A stretch of 64,000 nt of DNA from positions 1 through 64,000 of the forward strand of contig NZ_PVEN01000015.1 in the NCBI RefSeq assembly GCF_002973525.1. The letters run 5' to 3'. Position numbers and translations under genes: made by a program. Below, one piece after another: positions 1 to 12,189 of this stretch; the first letter of the stretch is position 1; every line of letters begins with the position of its first letter. The DNA is from Paraburkholderia sp. BL21I4N1. GTDB lineage: Bacteria > Pseudomonadota > Gammaproteobacteria > Burkholderiales > Burkholderiaceae. Below the pieces are notes generated by a model. That model made no database searches. It saw only the letters and a program-made list of their open reading frames with translations, and had not been told where the DNA came from.

Positions 1-2
1 AA

Positions 3-27
3 ACGCCCGATGAAGTTCATCGGGCGT
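3..27 (-). terminator. Probable rho-independent terminator
   Basis: A 12-base inverted repeat (acgcccgatgaa / ttcatcgggcgt) with almost no spacer forms a strong hairpin. On the minus strand it is followed by a short T run at the window edge. It lies about 90 bases beyond the stop of the binding-protein gene on that strand and probably ends its transcript. The full T tract cannot be judged because the window begins there. Confidence 0.5.
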
Positions 28-114
28 CGTTAAGGGGGTATCTTTACCAGCCGGATACCCTGGCAAAACCTGTCAACCTATAGCAGGACGGGTCACCTCA
101 AAAAACCGGCAGCG

Positions 115-1701
115 CTACTGCACCGCCACCGTTCCAAAGTTCTGCCGTCCAAACGGACTTACGTGATAGCCGCTCACATTCGTGCGCGTAATCGCCGACG
201 CCGTCGGATATCCGAGCGGAATCCACAGCGCCTGATCGTGAATGATCTGCTGCGCCTGTTCATATGATTTCGCGCGTTTCGCCTGATCCGGCGTGGACTT
301 GCCGTCGGCGATCAGCTTGTCCAGATCCTGATCGCAGAAGCGCGCGAAGTTGATGCCGGACTTCACCGCATTGCAGCTAAACAGCGGCGACAGGTAGTTG
401 TCCGGGTCGCCGTTGTCGCCGGCCCAGCCCATGAACAGCGAATCATGCTGGCCTTGCTTGGCCTGCTTGATCAGCTCGCCCCATTCGATCACCTTCACCT
501 CCGCCTTCACGCCGATCTTCGCGAAGTCGGCCTGCAGCAGTTCGGCGCCGGCCTTCGGATTCGGGTTCAACACGCTGCCGTTCGGACGCACCCAGATGGT
601 CGTTTCGAAGCCGTTCGGATAGCCCGCGTCGGCGAGCAGCTTCTTGGCCTTCACCGGGTCGTACGGCCACGGCTTCACCGCTTTGTCGTAGCTCCACGTG
701 TTCGGCGGATACGGGTTCACGGCCGCCGTCGCGGTGTTGTCGAACACGGTCTTCAGATACGTGGTGCGGTCGAACGCCATGTTCAGCGCGGCGCGCACCT
801 TCTGGTTGTCGAGCGGCTTCTTCTGCGTGTTCAACGCGACGAAGGCCGTCATGAACGCGGGCGTCTGCACGATAGCGAGCGACTTGTCGGTCTTCGCGTC
901 GGCGAGGTCCTGCGGCTTCGGCGACAGCGCGATCTGGCATTCGCCCGCCTTCACCTTCTGCGCCCGCACCGTGGCGTCCGGCGTAATCGCGTAGATCAGG
1001 CGGTCGATCTTCGGTTTCGGCCCCCAGTAGGTCGGATTCACGTCGTAACGGATCACCGCGTCTTTCGTATAGCTCTTCAACTCGAACGGACCGGTGCCGA
1101 TCGGCTTCGCGTTCAGATCGACCTGCTTGCCGGCCTTGAGCAACTGGTCGGCGTATTCAGCCGAATAGATCGACGCGAAACCCATTGTCAGGATCGAGAC
1201 GAAGGTCGCGTCCGGCGCGTTCAGTTCGAACTTGACGGTGTTGTCGTCGACCTTGCTGACCGACTTGATCAGCTTCGGCAAACCCATCGACTGCGCATGC
1301 GGGAAGCCGCTCGCGCCCGCCACCTTGTGCCACGGGTTGCTGTCGTCGAGCATGCGGTCGAACGTGAAGACGACGTCGTCGGCATCCAGCGCGCGGGTGG
1401 GCTTGAAGTAGTCGGTGGTCTGGAACTGCACGTTCGGGCGCAGGTGGAACGTGTAGGTGAGGCCGTCGGCGCTCACGTCCCACTTGTCGGCCAGCGACGG
1501 CACCACTTTCTTCGCGGCCTCGTCGTACGAGACCAGCGAGTTGAAGATCACGTCGGCCGACGCATTGGTCGTGACGAGCGAATTGAACTGCACGATGTCG
1601 AAACCGTCAGGGCTCGACTCGGTACAGACGGTCAGCGGTTTGGCGAGCACGAGCGCGGGCGCCGTGAACAGTACGGCGGCTGCGAGCAGTTTGAAGCGCA
1701 T
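115..1701 (-). CDS. ABC transporter substrate-binding protein, family 5 (peptide/nickel type, DppA-like)
   Basis: About 528 residues. An N-terminal signal peptide (MRFKLLAAAVLFTAPALVLA) is followed directly by a family 5 solute-binding fold: the conserved LTVCTESSPDGFD start, a DADDVVFTFDR segment and a NPNPKAGAELLQ region. Such proteins capture di/oligopeptides or similar solutes in the periplasm for an ABC permease. The start is set at the MRFK codon because GGGAGATCC lies just upstream; an in-frame ATG four codons earlier has no ribosome site. No permease or ATPase gene is adjacent in the window, though the gene may lead an operon that continues to the left. The exact substrate is not inferable. 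Confidence 0.88.
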   Translation of the reverse strand: MRFKLLAAAVLFTAPALVLAKPLTVCTESSPDGFDIVQFNSLVTTNASADVIFNSLVSYDEAAKKVVPSLADKWDVSADGLTYTFHLRPNVQFQTTDYFKPTRALDADDVVFTFDRMLDDSNPWHKVAGASGFPHAQSMGLPKLIKSVSKVDDNTVKFELNAPDATFVSILTMGFASIYSAEYADQLLKAGKQVDLNAKPIGTGPFELKSYTKDAVIRYDVNPTYWGPKPKIDRLIYAITPDATVRAQKVKAGECQIALSPKPQDLADAKTDKSLAIVQTPAFMTAFVALNTQKKPLDNQKVRAALNMAFDRTTYLKTVFDNTATAAVNPYPPNTWSYDKAVKPWPYDPVKAKKLLADAGYPNGFETTIWVRPNGSVLNPNPKAGAELLQADFAKIGVKAEVKVIEWGELIKQAKQGQHDSLFMGWAGDNGDPDNYLSPLFSCNAVKSGINFARFCDQDLDKLIADGKSTPDQAKRAKSYEQAQQIIHDQALWIPLGYPTASAITRTNVSGYHVSPFGRQNFGTVAVQ

Positions 1702-2052
1702 AGGATCTCCCATAACAAGCGCAGTCAGGCAGTGCGTCTGGTTGTGTGGTTATGTTCCGTTGACGAGGGTGGCCGGCGTGGCCGCCGTCTTTATTGTGAT
1801 ACGTTTCCGGCGCTGGCGCATGACGCCGATAATGCCGCCCATGCGCGGGTGAGCCTGCGCGAAAGCTTATCGAAGGGTCGTTGCGGCGACAACAACTTAA
1901 TCCGCATATCCATATGGAGCGGGCGATGCGCTACGGCTTGTGGTGCGGAAGAGCGTGATACGAACGACGCCTATGAGCTGAAGCCCTTAAGCGCCATCGA
2001 AGAGGTGAAAGCGTGCTGCGCCGGTTGCATCGGCCGCACGGGGTGACGGGTC
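1702..2052. other. Intergenic region upstream of the peptide-binding protein
   Basis: About 350 bases between the SDR stop and the binding-protein start, both on the minus strand. It has no convincing coding frame and presumably carries the promoter of the binding-protein gene. No strong -35/-10 pair or palindrome was recognised. Confidence 0.4.
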
Positions 2053-2826
2053 TTATTCGGTGGCGGCGCGCGGCTTGCGCGGCGCGCGTTCGAACGCGCG
2101 GTCGTAGAGCCAGCGCGGCATGACGTGCAGCAACATCGCGACGAGACGCATCTGCCATGGGAACACGGCAAACGCGGTTTGACGTTCCACCGCGTCCGCG
2201 ACCTTCACCGCGAAACGGTCGGCGTCCATCAGGAACGGCATGGTGTACGGATTGTGCTCGGTCATCGGCGTGCGGATGTAGCCGGGCGCGATCGTGACCA
2301 CGCCGACGCCCTGCGGCCGCATCTCGACGCGCAACGCCTCCAGGTACTTGAGCGCCGCCGACTTCGACGCGCTATACGCGCCGGAGCCCGGCAAACCACG
2401 CACGCTGGCGACGCTGGCAATCCCGACCAGCGTGCCTTTCCTCGCGGCGACCATGGCGGCGGCGAACGGCTCGAACGTGGCGACCATGCCGAAGTAATTG
2501 ATGTCCATCACTTCGCGGAAGGTGCGCAAATCGCCGTGTCCGGTGACCGCGCCACGGCTGATGCCGGCATTGGCGATCACGACATCCGGCAAGCCGTATT
2601 GCGCGATGAATTGCGCGGCCGCTTCGGCGAGCGCTTCGGCGTCGCGCACGTCGACGGAATAGACGGCGACGGCATTCCTCGGATGGGACTGCTGGAACGC
2701 AGCGAGGGCGTCGCCGCGACGGGCGACCAGGCCGAGAATCGCGCCGCGCTGCGCGTATTCGGCAGCGAGGGCGAGGCCGATGCCACTCGAGGCGCCGGTA
2801 ATGAAAACCTTCAGCGGTGAACTCAT
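2053..2826 (-). CDS. Short-chain dehydrogenase/reductase (SDR) family oxidoreductase
   Basis: 257 residues, the classical SDR length. The cofactor motif TGASSGIG is at residues 10-17, the NAG motif is in VIANAGISRG, and the catalytic YSASK is followed by the usual helix. It binds NAD(P)H and oxidises or reduces a carbonyl/alcohol; the substrate is unknown. A C-terminal basic stretch (FERAPRKPRAATE) follows a hydrophobic segment (WQMRLVAMLLHVMPRWLY), suggesting membrane association. It starts 15 bases after dsbA and is likely cotranscribed with it. Confidence 0.9.
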   Translation of the reverse strand: MSSPLKVFITGASSGIGLALAAEYAQRGAILGLVARRGDALAAFQQSHPRNAVAVYSVDVRDAEALAEAAAQFIAQYGLPDVVIANAGISRGAVTGHGDLRTFREVMDINYFGMVATFEPFAAAMVAARKGTLVGIASVASVRGLPGSGAYSASKSAALKYLEALRVEMRPQGVGVVTIAPGYIRTPMTEHNPYTMPFLMDADRFAVKVADAVERQTAFAVFPWQMRLVAMLLHVMPRWLYDRAFERAPRKPRAATE

Positions 2827-2841
2827 TCCGGCGCCTTGTCT

Positions 2842-3480
2842 TTACATCTTCTTGGCGCGGATTTGCGCGACCAGGTAGTCCAGCACCTGGATCGTGCCCG
2901 GCAGGCTGTTGGTCTGAGCCGGGCCGGTTTCATACTTGCCCTGAATGGCCAGCGTCGGCACGCCGTCGATCTTGTAGTCGTTCATCAGCTTCGTGTCTTT
3001 CTGCAACGCGCTTTGCGTCGAGAACGAGTTGTACGCGTCCATGTACTTCTTCGGATCGACGCCATTCTTCGCAAGGAATTTGGCCTGATCTTCCGGCGTC
3101 AACAGATAGTCTTTGTTGACGTGGATTTCGTTGAAGACCTTCGGCGTGAGCTGTTGTGCGAGGCCGAGCGCGTCGAGCGCGTGATACATCTTCGAATGCG
3201 GCACGAAGTCGTCGCGGAAGGCAACCGGCACGCGCTTGAACACGACGTCCGGGCCTTGCTTCTTCACCCATGCTTCGAGGTACGGGTTGAATTCGTTGCA
3301 GTGCGGACAGCCGTACCAGAAGAACTCGGTGACTTCGATCTTGCCGGCCGGCTCGTCGGTCGGTTGCGGCGTGGCCAGCACGGTGTAGTCCTTGCCGGAC
3401 ACCGGCGCGGCCGGCGCCGCTTGAGCTGTGGCGGCAACGAGGCCCAGCGAGAGGAACAGAATGCTCAGCAGTTTTTTCAT
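2842..3480 (-). CDS. dsbA: Thiol:disulfide interchange protein DsbA
   Basis: 212 residues: signal peptide (MKKLLSILFLSLGLVAATAQA), then a thioredoxin/DsbA fold with the CPHC active site at C58 and C61 and the cis-proline loop in DGVPTLAIQGKY. Periplasmic oxidase that introduces disulfides into exported proteins; reoxidised by DsbB, which is not in the window. The start was moved to the MKKLL codon because the upstream extension lacks signal-peptide character. It lies downstream of argS and the SPOR gene, an order I associate with Burkholderia. Confidence 0.93.
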   Translation of the reverse strand: MKKLLSILFLSLGLVAATAQAAPAAPVSGKDYTVLATPQPTDEPAGKIEVTEFFWYGCPHCNEFNPYLEAWVKKQGPDVVFKRVPVAFRDDFVPHSKMYHALDALGLAQQLTPKVFNEIHVNKDYLLTPEDQAKFLAKNGVDPKKYMDAYNSFSTQSALQKDTKLMNDYKIDGVPTLAIQGKYETGPAQTNSLPGTIQVLDYLVAQIRAKKM

Positions 3481-3654
3481 GTCGTGTTGACCCAGAGTAG
3501 GCGGTAAAGCGGCGGCGCCACGCAAATGCCCGTCACCACTTTTTTTGTCGGCGTTGGGACGTTTTCAAACGTCCGTCGTGTTTGTGACACGCGCCGCACG
3601 CCGATGGTTCGGCGGCGGCGCGTTCCGGTAAATCACCGTGTATTTATGGTTGGC

Positions 3655-4431
3655 TTATTGCTTCGTGAAACGGATCACGGCGGTGTCGACGCCTGCGTCG
3701 GACAGACGCTGACGGCTCGAATTCATGTCCTCGAACTTCGAGAACGGTCCGATCCGCACGCGATAGTACGTCACACCGCCTGCATCGCGCTGCGTGACCT
3801 TCGATTCGAAGCCCTGGAACGCAAGGCGTGCGCGTTGCTGTTCGGCGTCGGCGGAGGTCTTGTACGCGCCCACTTGCAGGAAGTAGCCGGTGTTCGCGTC
3901 ACCCGGAGCCGGTGCCGACGTTGCGCCGGAACCCGGCTTGGCGTTGTTGGCCGTGGCCGTGCTGGGCGCCGGTGCGCTCGATGCCTGCGGCTTCTTCGCC
4001 GGTGCGGTGGGTGCGACGTTGCCATTGTCCTGCGCGGGCTTCGGTGCGACTGCCGTGCCGTTCGGGTTGGCGTTCGTACCGTTAGCGGGTGGCACTTCGA
4101 CGATCTGCGGCTCTTCCAGCATGCCCGACTGCGTCTGCGAGTTGGTCTGGCCCGGCGCGGTGTTCGGCGGTGCCGGCTGTGCGGCTTGCGGCACCGGCTG
4201 GCCCGGCGTCTTGCCTTGCAGCGGACGATTCGGATCGTATTGCGCCTGGCTCGCGCTGGAGTCGGACGCCGCGGGCGGCGCCACCTTCGAGACGAACGGC
4301 GTAGGCGCACGGGTGATATACAGCGCCACCACTACCGCGATCGCAAGGCCGACGATCAGGCCCAGCACGATGCCGAGAAAAGTGCCCCCGGTTTGTTTCG
4401 ATTGCTTTGTTGTGCGGCGTGGTTTTGCCAT
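3655..4431 (-). CDS. SPOR domain membrane protein (FtsN-like)
   Basis: 258 residues in three parts: a basic cytoplasmic N-terminus (MAKPRRTTKQSKQ), one transmembrane helix at about residues 20-43, then a long Pro/Ala/Thr-rich periplasmic linker and a C-terminal SPOR domain (GYFLQVGAYKTSADAEQQRA to the end). SPOR domains bind denuded septal peptidoglycan, so a divisome or cell-wall role is likely. The start is the ATG preceded by CAGGTG; a TTG six codons earlier is also open. It follows argS by about 80 bases and has its own TATAAT-like element. Confidence 0.85.
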   Translation of the reverse strand: MAKPRRTTKQSKQTGGTFLGIVLGLIVGLAIAVVVALYITRAPTPFVSKVAPPAASDSSASQAQYDPNRPLQGKTPGQPVPQAAQPAPPNTAPGQTNSQTQSGMLEEPQIVEVPPANGTNANPNGTAVAPKPAQDNGNVAPTAPAKKPQASSAPAPSTATANNAKPGSGATSAPAPGDANTGYFLQVGAYKTSADAEQQRARLAFQGFESKVTQRDAGGVTYYRVRIGPFSKFEDMNSSRQRLSDAGVDTAVIRFTKQ

Positions 4432-4472
4432 CGTATGAATCACCTGCAAAAAGAATCCTGGAACGGCCGCCG

Positions 4473-4478
4473 ATTATA
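4473..4478 (-). promoter_or_regulatory. Candidate -10 element upstream of the SPOR gene
   Basis: A perfect TATAAT on the minus strand, 42 bases before the SPOR gene start and within the argS-SPOR gap. No good -35 box was identified, so the SPOR gene may also be read through from argS. Confidence 0.35.
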
Positions 4479-4510
4479 ACGACGGCCGCATGCATGTTAC
4501 GGCGGAGGAC

Positions 4511-6301
4511 TTACATCTTGACGGGAGCGGAGACGCCGATCGTCGCGAGACCGTTGGCCAGCACCTGACGCGTGGCCGCGAGCAGCGCGACGCGTGCGTT
4601 GCGCTCGGCCGCGTCGTCGACCAGCACGCGTTCGGCCCGGTCATTGTAGAACGAGTGGAATTCCCCGGCGAGGTCGCGCAGATAAAACGCGACCGCGTGC
4701 GGTGCGAGTTCGTCGGCGGCGTGTTGCAGCATGTCCGGGAATTCGGCGAGCTTGTTCAGCAGCGCCATGGCCCGTTCGCTCGTGAGCGGGGAAACGTCCA
4801 CCGACGCGAGCGTGGTTTCGTCCGTGCTGTAGCGCGACTTGCATTCGGCGAGCACCGAGCAGATGCGCGCGTGCGCGTACTGCACGTAATGCACGGGGTT
4901 TTCGTCGTTCTGCTTCAGCGCGAGGTCGATATCGAACACGAATTCCGTATCCGCCTTGCGCGAGATCAGGAAGAAGCGCACGGCGTCGCGGCCGCGGCGA
5001 ATCGTTTCTTCGTCGATCAGATCGACGGCGGTTTCCGAACCCGGCGTCGCGCCGCCCGACCATTCGATCAGATCGCGCACCGTCACGTAGCTGCCGGCGC
5101 GCTTGGAGATCTTCACCTCTTCGCCGTTGCGCATGACCGTGACCATCTTGTGCAGGATGTAGTCGGGATAGCCCTTCGGAATACCGATGCCCAATCCTTG
5201 CAAGCCGGCGCGCACCCGTGCGATGGTGCCGTGGTGGTCCGAGCCCTGCACGTTGATGACCTTGGTGAAGCCGCGTTCCCACTTGGCGACGTGATAGGCG
5301 ACGTCCGGCACGAAGTACGTGTAGGTGCCGTCGGTCTTGCGCATCACGCGGTCCTTGTCGTCGCCGTCGTCGGTCGTGCGCAGCCACAGTGCGCCTTCCT
5401 GCTCGTACGTCTTGCCGGCGGCGACCAGCGCCTCGACCGTCTTTTCGACCCGGCCTTCCGTGTACAGCGACGACTCCAGGTAGTACTGGTCGAACTTCAC
5501 GCCGAACGCCTGCAAATCCATGTCCTGCTCGCGGCGCAGATACGCCACCGCGAAACGGCGGATCGCTTCGAAATCCTCGACATCGCGCGCGCCGGTCACC
5601 GGCTCGCCGTCGCTCGCGGCCACCGTGGCGCCGGCCAGATAGTCTTTGGCGATTTCGGCGATGTACTCGCCGTTGTAGGCCGAAGCCGGCCAACCCGCGT
5701 CGCCGGGGGCGATGCCGCGGGCGCGCGCCTGGGTGGACAGCGCGAGCGTCTGGATCTGCACACCGGCGTCGTTGTAGTAGAACTCGCGATGCACGTCCCA
5801 GCCTTGCGAGGCCAGCACGTTCGACAACGCGTCGCCCAGCGCAGCCTGACGGCCGTGGCCGACGTGCAGCGGGCCGGTCGGGTTAGCCGACACGAACTCG
5901 ATCAGCACGTGCTTGCCGGCGTCGCGCTGCGAGCGGCCGAACGCGGCCTGCTCGGCGAACACGGCGGCGATCACGGCCTGTTTCGCGGCGGCGGCCAGAC
6001 GCAGGTTGATGAACCCGGGGCCCGCCACTTCAGCGGCTTCGACCAGACCTTGGGCGAGCGGCTGCGCGAGCAGCGCGTCGACGATCTGTTGGGCGAGCTG
6101 GCGCGGATTCGCGCGCAGCGGTTTGGCGAGCTGCATGGCCACGTTGCACGCGACGTCGCCATGCGCGGCGACCTTGGGGCGTTCCAGCGTGATGGTGGGC
6201 GACACGAAAGCGGCTTCGGTCGCGCCTTGCGAGGCTTCAGCGACCTGCTTCACCGTGTCGGCGAGCAGGGTTTCGAGGGTCTGTTTGTGTGCAGGCAGCA
6301 T
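4511..6301 (-). CDS. argS: Arginine--tRNA ligase
   Basis: 596 residues, full length for bacterial ArgRS. The N-terminal additional domain is followed by a HIGH-type motif (PTGPLHVGH), the class I catalytic core with a KISKRAG variant of KMSKS, and a C-terminal anticodon-binding DALR-type domain ([13 protein letters not shown] onward). It charges tRNA-Arg in the cytoplasm. First gene of the argS-SPOR-dsbA-SDR series on the minus strand. Confidence 0.97.
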   Translation of the reverse strand: MLPAHKQTLETLLADTVKQVAEASQGATEAAFVSPTITLERPKVAAHGDVACNVAMQLAKPLRANPRQLAQQIVDALLAQPLAQGLVEAAEVAGPGFINLRLAAAAKQAVIAAVFAEQAAFGRSQRDAGKHVLIEFVSANPTGPLHVGHGRQAALGDALSNVLASQGWDVHREFYYNDAGVQIQTLALSTQARARGIAPGDAGWPASAYNGEYIAEIAKDYLAGATVAASDGEPVTGARDVEDFEAIRRFAVAYLRREQDMDLQAFGVKFDQYYLESSLYTEGRVEKTVEALVAAGKTYEQEGALWLRTTDDGDDKDRVMRKTDGTYTYFVPDVAYHVAKWERGFTKVINVQGSDHHGTIARVRAGLQGLGIGIPKGYPDYILHKMVTVMRNGEEVKISKRAGSYVTVRDLIEWSGGATPGSETAVDLIDEETIRRGRDAVRFFLISRKADTEFVFDIDLALKQNDENPVHYVQYAHARICSVLAECKSRYSTDETTLASVDVSPLTSERAMALLNKLAEFPDMLQHAADELAPHAVAFYLRDLAGEFHSFYNDRAERVLVDDAAERNARVALLAATRQVLANGLATIGVSAPVKM

Positions 6302-6757
6302 GCTTGTTGCGAGTCCAGTGAGGCAATCCGGTGATGCGGAAGAGGCGCCGGCCGTGCCCGTGCAGCGGGCGCAGACGGTTCGTCAGAAGCGTGGAAAGCG
6401 GCGCGGCGCCCGTTGCGGCAGGTCGGTCATTGCGATCGCGCGATCAGGCACGTTGCCTGCAACGCAGTCAGGCATGATGCACAGCGACTCGCGGCGAGTT
6501 GGCCGGCGCGGCAGGCACCGGCCAAGCGCAACGGCCCGGTGACCTTTCGAGCCACGTTCATCGTGCCCGGCCGTGCGCGGCCAGACGCGGCGCGCTTTTC
6601 CGTTCAGACGGATTTTAGCAGGTGCTAATATGTTCAATGAGATGCCCAGCAAGGGCCGTGGCCGCCGCATCTGATCGGCGAGTCAACGTAACGCGCGCTG
6701 GCGCCGCTTTCGAGCCGCCGGCACGCCAATCCAACATAACCAAAAAAGGGAACAGTC
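6302..6757. other. Divergent intergenic region between argS and the DUF1840 gene
   Basis: About 455 bases without a supported gene. A perfect 6+6 palindrome (ttagca-gg-tgctaa, 6615-6628) overlaps a TAATAT-like -10 element reading toward the DUF1840 gene. This region should contain both divergent promoters; the rest shows no recognisable structure. Confidence 0.4.
6615..6628. promoter_or_regulatory. Palindrome ttagcaggtgctaa, possible operator
   Basis: Exact dyad with 6-base arms and a 2-base centre, overlapping a plausible -10 sequence upstream of the DUF1840 gene. The cognate regulator is unknown, and the dyad could be coincidental. Confidence 0.3.
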
Positions 6758-7084
6758 ATGCTGATTACTTTCAAATGCCGTGCCGCGCCAGACGTGATGA
6801 TGCTGGAGAATCTTGCCCAGTACCTGGTCGGCATCGTCGGCAAACGTCTGGGTGAACGCGGCGTCATTACGCACGACGAACTCGGTCCGGCCATCGGCAA
6901 ACTCGAAGCCGCCATCAGCGTCGACAAGCAGGAACGCGCCGAACACGATGGCCATTTCCACGAAGGCGAAGACGGCCACGAGCATCACGAGATTCCGCCG
7001 GGTCTCGCGCAACGCGCATATCCGTTCCTCGACATGCTGCGCGCGGCACAGAAGGAAAACGCGGATATCGTCTGGGGGTTGTGA
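6758..7084 (+). CDS. DUF1840 domain-containing protein
   Basis: 108 residues beginning MLITFKCRAAPDVMMLE, the hallmark start of the DUF1840 family of betaproteobacteria; function unknown. The ribosome site is AAAAGGGAACAGTC before the ATG. A histidine/acid-rich stretch at about residues 62-77 (EHDGHFHEGEDGHEHHE) is a possible metal-binding segment between two helical regions. No signal peptide, so cytosolic. It diverges from argS and ends before a shared terminator. Confidence 0.88.
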   Translation: MLITFKCRAAPDVMMLENLAQYLVGIVGKRLGERGVITHDELGPAIGKLEAAISVDKQERAEHDGHFHEGEDGHEHHEIPPGLAQRAYPFLDMLRAAQKENADIVWGL

Positions 7085-7205
7085 AGTCGTTGCGGCAGCG
7101 TGGCCGGCTCTTCCGTGAGCCAGACGTGCGCCGCAGCCGTTGCAGCAGTCATGGCGCGTGTCCCGCGCCGCGGTTGGCGGCGCGACTCCTTGCGACGCGC
7201 CAATG

Positions 7206-7233
7206 AAAAGAGCCCGCTCGAAGCGGGCTCTTT
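7206..7233. terminator. Bidirectional rho-independent terminator
   Basis: AAAAGAGCCCGCTTCG-type hairpin: AAAGAGCCCGCT / AGCGGGCTCTTT arms with A and T runs on opposite sides, so it can act in both directions. It sits between the convergent DUF1840 gene and the small exported-protein gene. Confidence 0.85.
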
Positions 7234-7274
7234 GTCATTCAAGGCCGGTGTTAGCCGGCTTTGCCGTGCAACGC

Positions 7275-7484
7275 TTACTGGCTGGCAGCGTCCGCCGGAG
7301 CGGCTGCCGGAGCCGACGCACCCTTCTTCACTTTCTTCTTCTTTGGTTTCTTGACGTGTTTCACCGTGGGCGGCGAATAGGAGCTCACCGCGCTCGAACC
7401 AGCCGGAGCGGCAGGCTGTGCCAGCGCCGCCGAGGCGCCCACAGCCAGTGAAACAGCAGTCAACAACAGCGTCAGCTTCTTCAT
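7275..7484 (-). CDS. Small exported lysine-rich protein, hypothetical
   Basis: 69 residues. A clear signal peptide (MKKLTLLLTAVSLAVGASAALAQ) is followed by a short mature part with a strongly basic core (KHVKKPKKKKVKKG) between Ala/Pro/Ser-rich flanks. The start is at MKKL, preceded by GGAGAGAATCGT; the longer open frame upstream lacks sense. The mature protein would be a small periplasmic polycation of about 46 residues. Function unknown; no family recognised. Confidence 0.75.
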   Translation of the reverse strand: MKKLTLLLTAVSLAVGASAALAQPAAPAGSSAVSSYSPPTVKHVKKPKKKKVKKGASAPAAAPADAASQ

Positions 7485-7647
7485 ACGATTCTCTCCGTCG
7501 ACGATTGCAATTGGATAAGCCGACGCGTTTTGGCCGCGTCTGGCTGGGTAAATCCAATTCAGTCTACAAAGCCGAAAATTACACCGCCGCAAATATTCAG
7601 CCTTTCAGACCCGATATAGTGGGTTTCCCACCACGCCGCGCAAGGGC

Positions 7648-10361
<2,714 letters not shown>

Positions 10362-10365
<4 letters not shown>

Positions 10366-11075
10366 GGCGTTAGCTCAATATGTGCAGTGTTGGTGCGCGT
10401 GGCGGCAAGCGCCGGCAGCGTCACGAGCCGGTCGTACCATTGGCGGAAATGCGGGCATTGCTCGCGAATCCGGTCAAGGCCAATGCGAGCGGCGGCGCGA
10501 GGGCCGTGGCCGACCTTGCGATAGCGCGGATCTAATTGTTCAAGGCGCTTCGACGGCGCAGTTTGCGGGGAATCGTTGATCCACTCGGGATTGTCGACCG
10601 CGTTTCGCGCGGCAATGAGTGAAGCGCTCTGTCTCTGCCAGAGTGGCTCGACTTCGCAGAGCCGGGCGACATCGGAAAACAGCAGGGATTCGAATTCATG
10701 CGGTTGCACGTGCGGAATGAAGCGCTCGGGACGGCACTGCGCGAAGCCGACGATGTCTTCATGCAGCAGCGTTTCGATGCGCGTTGCGCGAGCAGCCGGC
10801 TCGCGCCCCTGGGTTTCGGCGACGCCGCGAAATGTCGTGTCGAGTCCGTACAGGTCGATCAAAGTCGTGACATAGGTATCGGCGCGTTCGCGCAGCGTGT
10901 TGCCGACGAACCGTTTGACGCGAGCAAGGTTCAACGCGCCGCCGGCTTGAGTTTTTGACGAATTGATCAGACGCGGGCTCACGTAAACGTCGCTCGCGGC
11001 CAATGCTGGAGCGAGTACGTCGCGCACGAACGTCTCCTCGGTCTGGCCTTCGCCGACGATGATTAACTCGACCAT
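10362..11075 (-). CDS. DUF4276-type, Toprim-like protein paired with an ATPase
   Basis: 237 residues. The N-terminus [13 protein letters not shown] (E9, E13) resembles the glutamate motif of Toprim nucleases; a second acidic strand is TLIDLYGL (D74), then [10 protein letters not shown] (residues 126-135) and [12 protein letters not shown], all features I associate with DUF4276. Inferred role: nuclease or effector partner of the adjacent ATPase, as in other ATPase+Toprim defence pairs; not proven. The ATG overlaps the ATPase stop (TAATG) and is preceded by GGGAGACCC, while its own stop overlaps the metH start, so all are one transcript. The upstream in-frame extension was not used because it lies inside the ATPase gene. 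Confidence 0.8.
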
Positions 11076-12157
11076 TACGCGGGTCTCCCGCCCAGTACAT
11101 TCTGTTTCCACAGATCGCCGAGCGAATAGTCGTCGAGCCAGTCTTGCAGTTGCGTGGCGTCGAGCCGGTGGAAGGTCGACGCGTTGTCTTTACGATCCAC
11201 GACGATGACGTCCTCTGGGTCCATGTTGTCCAGCAGTTCGACTGATTGCGTCGAGACTATCAATTGTTTTTGCTCGGATGCGCGTTTGAGCAGGTCGGCG
11301 AGCAGATTGATCGCGTACGGATGGAGGCCGAGTTCTGGCTCGTCGATCAGAATCGTGGCAGGCATCAACGTCCACGGCTGGAGCAACAGCGTGCACAGGC
11401 AGATAAAGCGAAGCGTACCGTCCGAAAGCGCATGGGCCGTGAACGGCGTGTCGGGATCGCCCCGTTCGGTCCACTCGAGCTGGATTTTCGAGAAAGGATT
11501 GGCGCGAAACACGAAATCGTCGAAAAACGGTGCCGCGAGGCGAATCGTGTCGACGATCAGGCGATAGTTGTGTGCATGCTCGGTTTTGAGCATGCAGAGG
11601 TACGCCGCCAGGTTGGCGCCATCGACTTTCAGCCGCAGTGTGTCGTTGAGCGCGTGAAGCTGTTTGACCTTGGCTTTTTCGCCGGTGTCGTGGAAATGAT
11701 AGACGCGGGTGCTTTCGAGCGCGGCAGCAATGTAAGGGTAACCATGCTGCTCTGCGATCTTTTTAAGCCGTGCCTCCGGTGCACTGCCTAGACTGCCATT
11801 TGCCGCGCGGGCGTTTTCTTCGAACCTGAACTGTTCATCGGAAAGAACTAGCCGGTTATCGTTCGTCGGGACGAGTTTGAATGCATACCATTCCTGATCG
11901 CTGAATCGAAATTCCGCATGGATCTCGTCCGTCGTCTTCCGCGAAAAATGCATCAAGGCGTCGGGGCCGCCTTGCGTTTGAACGTATAGCTGAAGACGCC
12001 CTTCGTAGATCTCCGCCAGCATTCGAAACAAACCGATAAAGTTCGACTTCCCCGCACCATTGGCGCCGATCAACACGTTCAGGTTACGCAGCTCGAAGTC
12101 GCGCAACTCACGTATTGATTTGAAACCCGCAATCGTCAGTTTGGTGACGCCAGCCAT
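11075..12157 (-). CDS. AAA/ABC-like (SMC/RecF/OLD-type) ATPase
   Basis: 360 residues. The N-terminus KLTIAGFKSIRELRDFELRNLNVLIG leads into Walker A GANGAGKS (31-38). An ABC-type signature LSDGTLRF is at 244-251, Walker B ILIDEPELGLHP has D272/E273, and STQSVELLD is at the distal switch. This AAA_21-like layout is that of stand-alone SMC-type ATPases of OLD, PARIS and similar systems, usually encoded beside a nuclease. A GGGGAA ribosome site precedes the ATG, 32 bases after the homocysteine half of metH. It probably senses a trigger and controls the DUF4276 partner; this is inference from architecture. Confidence 0.85.
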   Translation of the reverse strand: MAGVTKLTIAGFKSIRELRDFELRNLNVLIGANGAGKSNFIGLFRMLAEIYEGRLQLYVQTQGGPDALMHFSRKTTDEIHAEFRFSDQEWYAFKLVPTNDNRLVLSDEQFRFEENARAANGSLGSAPEARLKKIAEQHGYPYIAAALESTRVYHFHDTGEKAKVKQLHALNDTLRLKVDGANLAAYLCMLKTEHAHNYRLIVDTIRLAAPFFDDFVFRANPFSKIQLEWTERGDPDTPFTAHALSDGTLRFICLCTLLLQPWTLMPATILIDEPELGLHPYAINLLADLLKRASEQKQLIVSTQSVELLDNMDPEDVIVVDRKDNASTFHRLDATQLQDWLDDYSLGDLWKQNVLGGRPA

Positions 12158-12189
12158 CGATCGATTCCCCGTTCAGTTGGACGCTGCGA

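Noticed and set aside
445-2046. Long plus-strand open frame of 533 codons
   Set aside because: Mirror frame of the peptide-binding protein gene; composition rich in Arg/His/Leu/Val as expected of an antisense frame in GC-rich DNA, with no ribosome site.
4490-6334. 614-codon plus-strand open frame over argS
   Set aside because: Antisense shadow of argS, low-complexity and lacking recognisable motifs.
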